Source: Nectonema munidae
Taxonomy: Eukaryota; Nematomorpha; Nectonematoida; Nectonematidae
Reading direction: 5' to 3'
DNA length: 64,000 nucleotides
Assembly: GCA_030549495.1 (NCBI GenBank)
Contig: JAUIRK010000857.1
Span: 1 to 64,000 of the forward strand
Numbering within the stretch: position 1 is the stretch's first letter; the number at the start of each line of letters is the position of its first letter. The translations under genes were made by a program, and so were the position numbers. This document shows, one piece after another, positions 1-10,440 of the stretch. A model generated the notes under the pieces. It had not been told where the DNA came from, did no database searches, and saw nothing but the letters and a program-made list of their open reading frames with translations.

Positions 1-1329
1 TAAAAATAATACTTCTCGTTTTTCAAAGATATTTATATATGATAAGGTCTGAAAATAACTCGGATAACGAATAGATTAACTGAGCTAATCAACTAAATGC
101 TTAATTAATTTTTTTCATTAGAATGGCCATGCTATCAACTTCAACATTTTTTTATTTAAAGTTTGTAAATGGGCTATCTCAAAATAGTGGCGTGGCGGAC
201 TTCGACTAAAGAATGATCACTCTATATGCCTATAAACATTAAACTTTTTTTTCTTTATTAAAAATATTTGAAATTTTTTTTTAATACATAAAAAAAACTG
301 CCTGCGACTCCTATCCCCTTAAAATCTTCATGTCACTAACCCTGATTCAAGTCTTTTATTCCAGAATCTAAATTTATAGCATCTTTATTTAATGTTTTAG
401 TTTTTTTATCAAGATTGCTTTGAATAGTTTCCGATGCATTCACAATTTCCTTAAAATTTTTTGTATTGTAATTTGTATTTGTACTTTTAAAAGTATAGTA
501 GGTTTGTTAACTTAATTGTTGTCTGCGATCTAAGATTTTTTGCACTTCTCGTATTATTTACTTTCATTATCATGTAACGATCTCGTATCACTTACGGAAT
601 GGAATAGTTCATTCATATAAATGAAAGGTTTATAGCAAATGTTCTTTCAAATATTTTAGACTTTCAATTTCTATTAAAAAAGCCAAATTTAAGTTCACGA
701 CTTCCTACGTGTCACTTCCTAGAGCCAAGTCCTAAACGTATTTTCAAACAATTTACTTTACAAGCTGTATATATGTGTGTGTAGGTAGCAATAATATGAA
801 GATTATAGAATAAGATGATTCTTTGCTTTTCCATGTGTTAGTAATCTACAGTGATGTAGCGATTCCAATTTTTTGACAGATACCGATGGCGAACCGATCT
901 TGATACTCGAATAAAATGGGAGGAATGAGTATGTGTTATTTTAAACTGGCTGGAATACTTTGAAAAAAGTTTCTAAATGCTTCAGAAGAATAAGGTTTAT
1001 GATTGTTTGCGCTTGTTTATGTTCGTGCCCACAGTTGCTTCTGAGTGATGATTATTATGTATGATTTCAAATGGCAGGGAGAAGAAGAAATTTGCTATAG
1101 TAAATAAGGTAAGTATGTATAAGAAAGTATATTAGTCACCATAAAATTTAATTGTCAGTAATATTTCTGATGTCACGAATAGAAGATTTATAGTCAGAAA
1201 TATGGAACCATTTTCAAAATTGTGACTTCCTAGTTGGCATTGGGAAACATAATGAGCAATTAAAACATACAAAATTTACCGGAGAAAAGGCAAATGAGTC
1301 AATCCATCAAGATGTCTATTCCCCATTAT
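1..1329. other. Gene-free AT-rich sequence
   Basis: I see no convincing exon, RNA gene or transposon terminus here. Open frames are short and of low complexity. It is probably intergenic DNA. Confidence 0.5.
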
Positions 1330-1949
1330 CAGTCAAACCTGTCTTAGCGACCCACTGTCAATAACGACCTCAATTCCTTCCTCCCAAAAGAAATTCAATT
1401 CGTGTTACCCTGTATTTAGCGACACACTCTCTTACGCGACCTATGACCATGTTTTCAGACGCAAGCTATATGAAAAAAGCCTTTATTAGGCGACCGTTTT
1501 GCAAAAAGATATAACTGTTATAAACTCAACAGCAATGATGCCTTTATTTTCACTAGTAAAAGCAACACAATATCAATGAAAAAAGCGATTAATCTTCTTT
1601 GATGGACACAACACATGTAGTAATACTTTTTACAATCAATATCATATGAAAAGCACCAAACACAATCATTTAAAGCATTACTTCATTCTAAGCCAGGAGT
1701 CGTCAAAGTTAGAATTGTTAGAACTATTAATGTTACATGATATCGACCCCTGGGGGTCCATAACACATCTTTCGGGGTTGATAAGATAGACAAACTTACC
1801 AAATTGTGCTATCCTTTTTCTTTTAAAACATAACAAAGGACATTGTATAGCATAGGATATGAGACATTTTTTATTTGTATTTTTTCTCTTAATTGTTGGG
1901 CATTAATTAATGTTTTTGTGAAACATTTCTATGTGGGGTGGGTGTCGAT

Positions 1950-2631
1950 TAGGGTGTCCACCCCAGGATTCCTCGTCCTCGAGTCCCCGGGGATCGTGAA
2001 ATTTCAAAATCCTCGTCCTCGAAAAAAATTTTTAAATTTCCTCGGGGAATTTTTGAAAAAAAATTTTGTCGAATGCGACGACAAAAATATCGAAGTAACG
2101 GAGAAGAAAGATGAAAGATTAATCGTTAGCAACCAAAAAACAGAGAAGAAAAGCGTGAAGGAGGAATTGGACGAATTTCTGAAGATTAATGAAAATGAAG
2201 AACGTGAAACTAAAAGCAAGATTTCAAGCATAGAGGAAATAATGAAAAAAACATTTGACCTTTATTCAGAAACAAATAGGAGGCCCGAAGTTTTAGAAAC
2301 TTTATTCAAAAATTTAAAGAGCATAAAACCAACTTCTGTGGATGCCGAAAGAGTGTTTTCGTCAATGGGTTATTTTTCTACAAAAATAAGAAATCAGTTG
2401 AATGATGAAACTTTGAACGCTCTAATTTTTCTTAGATATTTTTTTAAAACATAAATCTTTTATGCATTTAAATTTTTTTCAATAAAAATCTTATATGAGA
2501 CTTTTAAATTTTCTTTTCTGAACAGTTTTTACTGTAAAAAAATCGCTTTTTCTTCCCCGGGAAAATTTTCAAAAATTACGAGATCCTCGTTCCCCGGGGA
2601 ATGAAAAAAAGACCTTAAAGTGGACACACTA
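1950..2631 (+). mobile_element. hAT deletion derivative with perfect 8-bp TSD
   Basis: Direct 8-bp repeats GTGTCGAT (1942-1949 and 2632-2639) flank the element. Its ends are inverted repeats: TAGGGTGTCCAC on the left and the complement of TAGTGTGTCCAC on the right, 11 of 12 matching. Subterminal 'cctcgtcctcgag/tccccgggga' words also recur in inverse orientation. At 682 bp it keeps only the C-terminal part of a hAT transposase. It sits inside the Tigger remnant, so it inserted later. Confidence 0.9.
1951..2454 (+). pseudogene. hAT transposase C-terminal (dimerisation) fragment
   Basis: The frame is open from the left terminus of the hAT derivative to a TAA at 2454. The first half is a charged, Lys/Glu-rich linker. 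The last 45 residues hold the hAT dimerisation motif: SVDAERVFSSMG, then a basic KIRNQL, then NDETLNALIFLRYF. This is the region that pairs transposase monomers. The RNase-H-like catalytic core and the BED finger are absent, so the product could not transpose DNA. If expressed from an upstream start it could at most dimerise with a full-length relative, which is inference. Confidence 0.8.
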
Positions 2632-2947
2632 GTGTCGATGTGAAAACAAATGTTGCATGAAGGGGTCGACGGATAAAAAAGTTTTCCTATCCCTGTTCTA
2701 AGCAATGGCAAAAATAGTGTAGCATGTGTAAAATGGCAACATGTGTAAACACTAAACAGCATAAGCAAAAACAGTGCATTTGGACTCAGCACATCATAAC
2801 AGCAACTAATCTGAACATTTAATTAATTAAATGTCATTTTAATCTGGATTCATTTGTACAACTAACTCTCTTCTATATCTTTAATTTTCGTTGTATCCAA
2901 GTAAGTTAAACTTTCAATTAAGTATCTGCATTTACATGATAGGTGAT

Positions 2948-3392
2948 ATGTCAACAAAAAGAATATCCCTCACCCTTCAACAAAAGTATGATGCAATTAA
3001 GCTTCTTGATAGCAGGCGACAGGCTTATAAAATAGCCACTGGTTTGGGTCTGGGGAAAACTCAAATTCAGACTTTGAGGAAGCGAAGAGCAGAAGTATTG
3101 GAGGATTATGCTTAATGTAATGTATCAATAATCTCGAAAAGACGAAATTATCTTACAAGTAATGAGGAGATAAACATCTTAACATACAAGTGGTTTATTG
3201 ACGCTTTGGCTAGGAGGCTACCAGCCAGTGTCCCAATTCTCAAAACAAAAGCCTTAAACTTTGCTGAAGGACTCGGAAAAACGGATTTCAAAGTTTGACA
3301 GGCGAAGGAGCTGTTGTTTGTCAAACAACAGTTGAAGAATGGAAGGAAAAGCTCGAAAAAAATGTTCAGGGATATATGGAAGAAGACATTTT
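2948..3392 (+). pseudogene. Tigger/pogo transposase N-terminal remnant (CENP-B-like HTH)
   Basis: The likely start is ATG at 2948 (MSTKRISLTLQQKYD). The next 50 residues form a CENP-B/pogo helix-turn-helix: LQQKYDAIKLLDS, then KIATGLGLGKTQIQ and LRKRRAEVLEDY. After a stop at about 3113 the same coding continues with the second DNA-binding helix region (WFIDALARRLPASVPIL, KALNFAEGLGKTDFK). It then shifts frame to VEEWKEKLEKNVQGY and MEEDIFNM, where Tigger proteins normally enter the DDE domain. There the LINE insertion cuts it. At least one stop and one frameshift are present. It normally binds transposon ends, but this copy is dead. Confidence 0.8.
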
Positions 3393-3399
3393 TAACATG

Positions 3400-3480
3400 G
3401 TAGGTAGGTAGGTAGAGATGTCAAAGCACTTTCCAAATTTAATTGATATGCTTGTAAATTGCTTGATGGGGGTTGAAGAG
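3400..3480 (-). repeat. LINE 3' terminus with (CTAC)n tail
   Basis: The tail gtaggtaggtaggtag (+ strand, 3400-3415) is followed inward by AGATGTCAAAGCACTTTCC and GATATGCT. The same block ends LINE copies 2 and 3, the fragment at 48821 and, with GGTT in place of GGTAG, the SINE at 8406. Confidence 0.85.
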
Positions 3481-3768
3481 AAGAATGCAAAGAAGAATGT
3501 TAGGAGTATTCTAGAAATAATAAATATATATAGAGAAGGATAGTCGGTTTTATTGTGGGCTGAGGTGAAGGATGGGTTCAATAGTGTCTATCAAGGCGGA
3601 GAGTAAGTTTAAGAGTTGTGGGGAGTAATGATGTCGCTTAGATTAGTGGGAAAGTGGCCAAGGGTTGAGGCGCATGCGTTGATAAGTTTTTGTCGGTGTG
3701 AGATGAAGAATGGGCAGAGGAAGGCGAGGTGTATGGTGTTTCGAAGAGTGCGTTGCAGAACCGACACG

Positions 3769-5950
3769 TCAGCTTGTCTGAGAGTTTAATGCGAAAAAAG
3801 TAGGTTTTACAGGGGCAATGACCCGAAAGCCACCTAATAAGAGATCTCGATGGAGTGTATTTGTGCGAAGTCCAAGATTGGTGTATGGTATTGATGTTTT
3901 ATATGCGCGAAAGCAGGGTGTTTGTGGAGTAGGTGAGGGAGTTTTGCCATTGGTTGTGAGTGTGCATGGAAATGTTGCGAGTAAGACGTTGGGGTGTACT
4001 GAGGTCAAATGTGTTATGCAGGGTCTTGATAAGGTTCTTTTGACGAGATGGCCAACATGCAGGTTTTCATGTATGTTGGAGTGAGCGGGGCACCAGAAAA
4101 TGGAGACAGTGAAATGAGTGGAGAGGAGTCGTAGTTTTGAGAACAAGATGGAAGCGAAGAAGGGAACGTTTTTAATGAGGTGTAGATCGCGCGTGATGTT
4201 CAAGGAGTCCGTATAGAAATGGATATGAGTGAAACGTGTGAAGGTATTGATGTGTTGGGTGATGTGATCGCATGAGTGATTAAAGCTTGACATTCAGCAT
4301 CATAAGTTGTAGTTAAATGATTTAGAGGAGAGCTTGTAGAAAAGAAGGGAGATAGAGAGGCGCCTGAGTAGAAAGCGGTGGCGATAGCGCATTTTTGCAA
4401 TGACTTGGAAGCGTCTGTGAAGATTCTCAGGATTGAAGGGTCGGAGGGATGCCTTAGCCTTTTTACCTGCTTAGCGGGGAGAGATTTGTTTGCATTAGTA
4501 GTGATAGCAAAAGGAAGGGGCGAAGAAGGATGTACCATATGGTGGGTGTGGGGTGTACCTTAGTGTGTATGAGGTAACGGTGCGAAGTGGGAAGTGATGT
4601 GTGAAGCAGTTTCGTGTGAGGGTGTGATGCGTTCAGTGGACGATGTGAATGGGAGGCTGAAGATGAGGGAAGTAGAGATTTGTATGTGCAAATGTAGCGT
4701 CTGATGAAGGTATCGTTTAGTTGGATTAAAAGTGGTATGCAGTTCAGTGTGATTTCTAGAATAGATGTTGGGGTTGTGCGATAAGCTTTCGAGATGGTTA
4801 ATAGACTGAGTTTATGGATTTTGAATAAATATGTAAGGGTGCATGGGTGAGCGAGCGATGAGCCCCATGAGAGGATGCCGTATTGGATTACCGGAAGTAT
4901 GAGAGATTTGTAGATGAATAAAGAATGATGGATACTTAGACCCCATTTGTATGAGATTGCTTGTCTTAGTTGAAACAGAGTCTGTGATAGTTTGATGTAC
5001 GTGTTTTTGAAGTGTGTGGACCATTTCATGTTTGTTTGAAAGGTAAGACCTAGATACTTGATAGTGGTTGCGGGTTGAATGAGGGTGTTATGATTGGTAA
5101 GCAAAGGTAGATATGGGGAGTGTTTGCGAGTGAAATGAATTAGGGTGGTTTTGGATGTGTTGAAAGATATTTTTAGCGAGGTGGCGGTGAAGTTCAGGAT
5201 GTTGAAAAGTGAGGCGATATTCTGGAGATTTTCGTGTTGTGTGTTTGCTGAGAAAGAAAAGAAAAGATCGTCGGAGTAGCACTGGGAAAAGTGAGATTTG
5301 GACTCGAGGAGAACTAGGAGAGGATTGATGAGAATGAGCCAGAGGATGTCAAAGAGGCAACCTCCTTGGGGAGTGGAGAGAGAGTGTGTATGAACTGCGC
5401 GGATGGATTTTTCGCGTAAGATTAAATAGCGGTTTTGTAGGTAGTTGCGGATGAACTTTATGATGTAGGGTGGGTATTTCTTAAGCTGCATGTTGAGGAT
5501 GATGGCGGGGTGACAAGCGCTGTTGAATGCGTTATCGATGTCGAGGAAAAGGACTGATGCAGTCTTTTGGGATGCTATGGAGTGTTCTAAATACTCGGTC
5601 AGTTTGGAGAGAGCTGACTCAGTATTCCTCTGCGGGAGATATGCAAACTGTGATGGGTGTATGAGGTTGTTCTGTGATATATAATGAATCAGCCTTTTGC
5701 GAATTACTTTTTCTAATAGCTTGCCTAAAACAGGGAGGATAGTGATTGGTTGCCAGTTTTTTAGATGTGAGGGTTCTCTGTGAGGTTTAGACAGAAAGAG
5801 GAGTTTGCCTATTTTCCATATTGATGGAAAAAAGGAGTTTGATAAGCATGTGTTGTATATGTGGAGTAGATTGGTATGTAAAAGGTGAAATGATTTTTTA
5901 ATGTGGGTGTGGCTGGGAGTTGATTTTGGTCTGAGTGAGTTTACCGCCTG
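3769..5950 (-). pseudogene. LINE copy 1 ORF2, RT, RNase H and C-terminal Cys/His region
   Basis: Readable in order: RT fingers (SIWKIGKLLFLSKPHRE, PVLGKLLEKVIRKRL), box A SVLFLDIDNAFNSACHP, box B TPQGGCLFDILW, and box C SQCYSDDLFFS near 5270, in which the usual alanine of ADD is serine. RNase H follows with its acidic set LRIFTDAS, YDAECQAL, IHFYTDSLN and WCPAHSNIHEN. Near the end come SGHCPCK and CRFCNALFETPYHL..C, a zinc-binding motif of I/R1-type LINEs. The RT frame runs to 4463, and RNase H is split across two further frames. Copies 2 and 3 show the same architecture. Confidence 0.8.
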
Positions 5951-6439
5951 AGATAACTCTCTTAGTGTGATGGGAGGGAAATGGGAGGGGTTTAGCGATG
6001 ATGTTAGTTTTTGCGAGAGTAAGCGTCGGGCAGCATGGTATGGATCATCGTTCTGGGGATTGTCGGCGGGAAAAATAGACGAAAGAAAAGGCGGGTTTAT
6101 GAGGATTGTGTTAGTGTCTGTGTGGGGAAGAAGTTGATGGAGATTCGAAGGATGTTTTTTTTACTTTCGTGAGTGTGTTGATTATGGGCCAGGGGTTGGA
6201 CGATGAATTGGAAGTGAAATTGATCCAAGAATCACGTTTTGCTTTTTGAGGCAGCGATAGTAAGGATGTCGGATACTTGAGTATAGAGAAATGTTAGAAG
6301 AGGGATCCTTTCTTAAATTTTTAGAGCGATATGCAAGTTATTCTTTTGTTAGTTTAAGGCTACGGTCCAGAAGTATGCAGGTTTTCTTCTAGGAAAGGGA
6401 TTAGAAGGTGTGCATAGATTGGTGGCAGATGAAAGTGTG

Positions 6440-7265
6440 TTGTTGATTTTGAGAGCAGCAGCGTCTATGTCGGTGGTTGTGGATAGCACGGGCATGGATT
6501 CTGGAAGCTGGGTTGCAAATATTCCAAAAATGTGCACCAGATATTGTGCTTTGCAGATGTTGTTAGGGCACGAGTATGGAAAATTGGGGTAAAATTAATC
6601 TGGAAAGTGATGTAGTGGTGATCAGATGCGGATGGTTTGTCGGAGATGGTCCAGTTAAAAATGAGATTGTGTGTGTTTGGTGACGCTACAGTGATGTCGA
6701 TGTGAGAGGAAATTAAGTTGTTCTGAACGATTTTAAAGAAGGTAGGATTTTTTGTGTCGTCGCATATTCGTAGGTTATGTTGTGTGATAAAAGATAGGGA
6801 TTCAACGCCGCGCATGTTTTCCTTATGGTCCCAAAGAAAAGATCGGGCGTTGCAATCCGTTGAAATTATTAAATTATATGAATTGGATAGTGATGCGATG
6901 TGGGCCTTAGGTTCAGAGAATGTGTAAAACCGTTTGTGAATGCTTTGAGGTTGGAAGGAGGCGAGTAATAGAAGCAGAATTGGAGAGGTGCGTTTTGAGA
7001 GAAAATTATTATGAATACGTATTGTTGTGACGAGAATTGAGAAAGAAAAGAGAAATTTAGTGTAGACCTTATTAGAATGCATGCGGAGTAATGAGTTAGA
7101 GGTGAGGTGTAGAGAGAGGTGTATTCATTTGTATGAGGTGGAGGAGAGAGTTTTGAAGTGTAGGGTTCATTTAGAGAGAAAACATCGTAGGATGAAGAGA
7201 ATGTTGAGAAGATTTGACCAGCTATGGGAGGAGTGGTTCAGATTAATGTAAAGAAAATTTAGCAT
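6440..7265 (-). pseudogene. LINE copy 1 ORF2, endonuclease part
   Basis: The ORF2 ATG at 7265 (MLNFLYINLNHSS) overlaps the ORF1 stop. Several lesions follow, then a readable stretch at 7082-6465 shows the AP-like endonuclease: TDCNARSFLWDHKEN, in place of the usual GDFNARS/H, then SHIDITVAS and SASDHHYITFQINF (the SDH catalytic box). This domain nicks target DNA for target-primed reverse transcription. The protein is interrupted before and after this stretch. Confidence 0.75.
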
Positions 7266-8351
7266 ATGTAGTTTTTGATGGTATTTGCGTGTGCCTCGTT
7301 GAGGTTTTTAAGGTGTTGAATGCGAAAAGGGCATATATCAGATGTGGAGGGATGATTCTGATGGCAGTTTGAGCATGATATTTTAAAGGGATCCTTATTG
7401 AAAATGCATGTGGAGATTGAGTGACCCCTGTTGCCGCAGTGGTTGCAGTGTGGAGATGAGGATTTACATTTTGATGATGTGTGGTGGAATTTTAGACAGT
7501 TGTCGCATTGTGTAAGACGTGATTTGAATATTTTGGACTTAAGAATTGTGTGGTTTAGAATGATTTTACGATTTTCGCAAAGATGCTTGAAAAGTGTGTT
7601 GGTGGATGTTTGAAATGATATAGTGTAGGAGTACAAGCCCTTTTTGCCTAATGGTTTAATTGACCTTAGTGAGCCTAAGTCTTAAAGAAGCAGTTCTCAT
7701 GTAGGAATTGGGTAGCGATATTTTCAATAGGGATGTCAATGGGGATGCCCGAAAGGACTAGACGTGGAATACTAGGTGGGATGTCGTGTGCGGTGATGCC
7801 ATTGTTCGCTAGTGATTTTATGGTCATTTTTTTTTGTGTATTGTTTTCGAATTGAAATAGGAGGGTTCCTGAAGATGAGCTGCGCGTGTTTTTAATGTTT
7901 ATAGGATGTTTGTGGGTTTCCATATTTTTGATTATGTTTTTTTTAAGTTAGCTTTATCGGTTCTATTTTCGGGTGGATCTAGTGGTGTGAGCATAATTGA
8001 TAGATCTGGATTGAGAGTTTTCTTAGGTTTAGGGATTGTGTGTAATGTAGGTGGTGCGCTCGCTGTTGGATTAGGTTGTGTGAGAGAGGGTTGAGTGCTG
8101 TTAGTGGAGGCTTGAGAGTACGTTTTAGTTGGTGTAGGGTGAGCGATTTGAGAGAGAGTTGAATTGGTGAGACATTCAATCTTGTTTGAATGTGTGAGTA
8201 GAACATCAGATTTTAATATGTGAAAGTTTATGAGGTGTTCAGCGGGGAGTGTGGTCTTGGAAATAAATTGGTCGAAGAGATGGGAGATGATTTGAGAAGA
8301 TGTGGGGGTTGTAGGGGAATCGTTCCTTGGGCGTTTTGTTTGAGAAGACAT
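7259..8351 (-). pseudogene. LINE copy 1 ORF1 (gag-like, CCHC knuckles)
   Basis: It starts MSSQTKRPRNDSP at 8351. The N-terminal third is Ser/Thr/Pro/Asn-rich and without a known fold. The middle (ISNTRSSNSGT-like in copy 3, NTRSSSSGTLLFQF here) resembles the RNA-binding part of LINE ORF1 proteins. The C-terminus has three zinc knuckles, beginning CDNCLKFHHTSSKC, CNHCGNRGHSISTC and CSNCHQNH. Two net frameshifts split it into pieces at 8351-7932, 7923-7675 and 7636-7259. It ends TGC TAA, and the ORF2 ATG overlaps that stop. ORF1 proteins of this type coat the LINE RNA in the ribonucleoprotein. Confidence 0.75.
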
Positions 8352-8405
8352 GGATGGAGTGATGTGAGACTGGTTGTTGAGGAGGTTAGTAAGCGATTAA
8401 GTGGT

Positions 8406-8581
8406 TGGTTGGTTTGAGATATCAAAGCACTTTCAGCAGTTAAGCTATATGCTCGCATTATGCTTAAGATGGTTAATCACAGTTTTTGTGAATTTGTTTT
8501 TAGAGTTGGGAGCCTTGGGGATCGAACCCCTGACCTTCAACTGTTAAGCTGAGAGGTACACCCTAACAACCATGAGGCTCT
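8406..8581 (-). mobile_element. tRNA-derived SINE with LINE-like 3' tail
   Basis: Perfect 14-bp direct repeats AGCGATTAAGTGGT at 8392-8405 and 8582-8595 flank a 176-bp element. Its 5' head (8581 down to about 8511) resembles a tRNA: acceptor GAGCCTC/AAGGCTC, an A-box-like TGGTTGTTAGGGTG, a GCTTAACA anticodon-loop-like stretch and a perfect B box GGTTCGATCC. Its 3' end, TGAAAGTGCTTTGATATCT followed by (AACC)n, matches the 3' ends of the I-like LINEs in this window. The head looks closest to tRNA-Val(AAC), with low confidence. The target lies at or near the 5' end of LINE copy 1. Confidence 0.85.
8511..8581 (-). other. tRNA-like head of SINE (Pol III A and B boxes)
   Basis: An internal Pol III promoter is visible: A-box-like TGGTTGTTAGGGTG and B box GGGTTCGATCC. 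Six of the seven acceptor pairs form, but the T loop is one base short, so a functional tRNA is unlikely. It is treated as the SINE promoter. Confidence 0.7.
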
Positions 8582-8595
8582 AGCGATTAAGTGGT

Positions 8596-9300
8596 GGAAA
8601 TGTAAATATAATTAAATATATAGTTAAAAGTTATTTAAAAATAATATCATGTATGGGTATGAGATCATTGAAAGAAAGACACAGCGCCATTTTTGAAAAT
8701 AGTTGAAAATCATTCGGTTGATCCTAAAATATTATATTTTTATATATATCATTATAAACTATGCAAAAAGTTAAAGTCAATAGAGTTAAAAAATATAAAT
8801 TACTTGTAAACTTTAACATTTTGTGCTTCAGATGGTTGATTCCAAAATATTTTATATACAGTTTAAATAATTTAGAATACTTCAAATTAAAATTGTTAAT
8901 AATATTTGTAGACATTTTTTTGAAATTTAAAAAATGTTTAAATATATAACCACACATATATATTTTAAAATCTCATTCATAGTTTATCTCTTAGGAATCT
9001 TGTCAAAAAATCCCCACTATCTATGGGCATAAACATAGAATTTCAAAACAAAAAATTTGTTAAAATGTTATAATAATTCAATTAATGAAAGTTTTTGAAC
9101 ACAACTGAAAAACCTTTTTCCAAATGAAATTTTAAAAAATTTTAAATTTAGGTAAATCAATTTCATTCTTCTTTTAAAAAAATGTCAATTAATGTTTTTC
9201 ACTCTATCTTTTTCTTGAACCTTTTACTCTATTTTATCTTTTACTTTTCGGTCCTGGCAAAATGAGCTGACAGAAAAGCTTACAAGAAAAACTCTAATAA
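8596..9300. other. AT-rich stretch with no recognised gene
   Basis: No exon, terminus or repeat is recognised. The two overlapping open frames at 8724-8957 are low-complexity shadows of AT-rich sequence. Confidence 0.5.
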
Positions 9301-9303
9301 CTT

Positions 9304-9370
9304 TTAACCCTATTAGTGCTGAGCAAAATTTGTCCGCTCAAGTGCTGGGGGCGTAAAGTGCCCTCCCTTT
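9304..9370. mobile_element. Possible one-ended piggyBac-type MITE remnant
   Basis: TTAACCCTATTAGTGCTGAGC looks like a piggyBac terminus beside its TTAA target. No matching right end is visible; the tandem array follows at once. Confidence 0.3.
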
Positions 9371-9407
9371 TTTTCTCAGATATTAATAAGTTTTTATAAA
9401 TATTTTT

Positions 9408-10440
9408 GATGTTACATATATATTTCAACTATGCTGAATTCAGTGATGATGTCCATTTTTTATCAAAATCAATTAAACCTGTCAAAAAATTGATTTATAT
9501 TTGACAGCTCATCTCAAAAAGGAACTTTTTATTTAAATAATTATATAAAGTTTTTTACGCATGTATACCCATTTTCAAATATGCTGAATTCAGTGGTCAT
9601 ATTCATTTTTTATGAAAATCAATCAAACCTGTCAAAAAATTGATCTAAATGTGACAGCTCATTTCAAAAAGGAACTTTTTATCTAGATAAGTATATAAAA
9701 TTTTTTACACATGTATACCCATTTTCATATATGCTAAATTCAGTGGTGATATTCATTTTTTATGAAAATCATTCAAACCTGTCAAAAAAGTGATTTACAT
9801 ATGTTAGCTCATCTCAAAAAAGAAATTTTTATCTAAATAATTATATAATGTTTTTTACACATATACACCCATTTTCAAGCGATGATATTCATTTTTTTTA
9901 TAAAAATCAATTAAAGTTATCAAAGCATTGATTTATATATGACAGCTCATCTTAAAAAGAAACTTTTTATCTAAGTAATAATATAAAGTTTTTTACACAT
10001 ATATACCCATTTTTAAGCATGCGTAATTCAGTGGTGATATTCATTTTTTTTTATAAAAATCAATCAAAACTGTCAAAAAATTGATTTATCCCAAAAAGAA
10101 AGGATCAGGCACGGTTTTTTGAATTAGAGAATTACGTGTAATAGAAAGTATAGGGAGGTGATGAAGTTTACCGTGTATGGCATTTTACACATATATACCC
10201 ATTTTCAAGTAGGCTGTGTTTACTGGTTATATTCCTTTTTTTTTTTATAAATATTAGTCAAACCTGACATAATTTAAATATGACAGCCCATGTCAAAATT
10301 AAAATTTTAATTCTTTTAAAGTTTTTTATACATTTCAAGTATGCAGAATTTAATGGTGATGTTCATTTTTTATGAAATCAATAAAACCTGTCAAAAAATC
10401 GATTAAACCTGTAAATCAATGTCAAATATATAAACATAAA
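9408..10440. repeat. Tandem array, unit about 145-150 bp, about 6-7 copies
   Basis: Each unit contains ACCCATTTTCAAATATGCTG, AATTCAGTGGTGATATTCAT, AATCAAACCTGTCAAAAAAT and GACAGCTCATCTCAAAAAG. Starts recur near 9421, 9567, 9717, 9867, 10005, 10197 and 10330. The later copies are more decayed. One is interrupted at 10090-10180 by unrelated sequence. Confidence 0.85.

Larger units (their letters stand above)
1330..3400 (+). mobile_element. pogo/Tigger-type DNA transposon remnant, 5' part
   Basis: The left end CAGTCAAACCTGTCTTAGCG, followed by further 'gcgacc' and 'acgacc' words up to about 1500, is the kind of terminus and subterminal repeat seen in Tigger elements. The N-terminal part of a Tigger transposase lies at 2948-3392 in the same orientation. 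The element is interrupted by a hAT derivative (1950-2631). It ends abruptly at 3400, where the (GTAG)n tail of an I-like LINE begins. No DDE catalytic region and no right terminus were found beyond the LINE, so the 3' half is lost. The link between left end and transposase is inferred from orientation and spacing. Confidence 0.65.
3400..8404 (-). mobile_element. I-like LINE, copy 1 (ORF1, APE-EN/RT/RNase H ORF2)
   Basis: This is a long non-LTR retrotransposon reading on the minus strand. ORF1 starts at 8351 and carries CCHC knuckles. ORF2 starts at 7265 and carries an AP-type endonuclease, RT, RNase H and a C-terminal Cys/His motif. The 3' end at 3400-3415 is a (CTAC)n tail preceded by GGAAAGTGCTTTGACATCT. 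RNase H plus an ORF1 with knuckles places it in the I/R1 superclade; the exact clade is not determined. Frameshifts and stops occur throughout, so it is inactive. Its 3' end interrupts a Tigger transposase. Its 5' region abuts or contains the SINE at 8406-8581. Confidence 0.85.

Noticed and set aside
187-345. Possible hAT MITE with TAGTGGCGTGGCG and a loosely inverted GTCACTA end
   Set aside because: Only 9 of 13 bases match and no target duplication exists.
3818-4084. Open frames on the strand opposite the I-like LINEs (for example 3818-4084, 8220-8417, 53691-53885)
   Set aside because: Antisense shadows of ORF1/ORF2; the real coding sense is shown by RT, RNase H and knuckle motifs on the other strand.
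8724-8957. Overlapping open frames on both strands
   Set aside because: Low-complexity AT-rich shadows, no motif.
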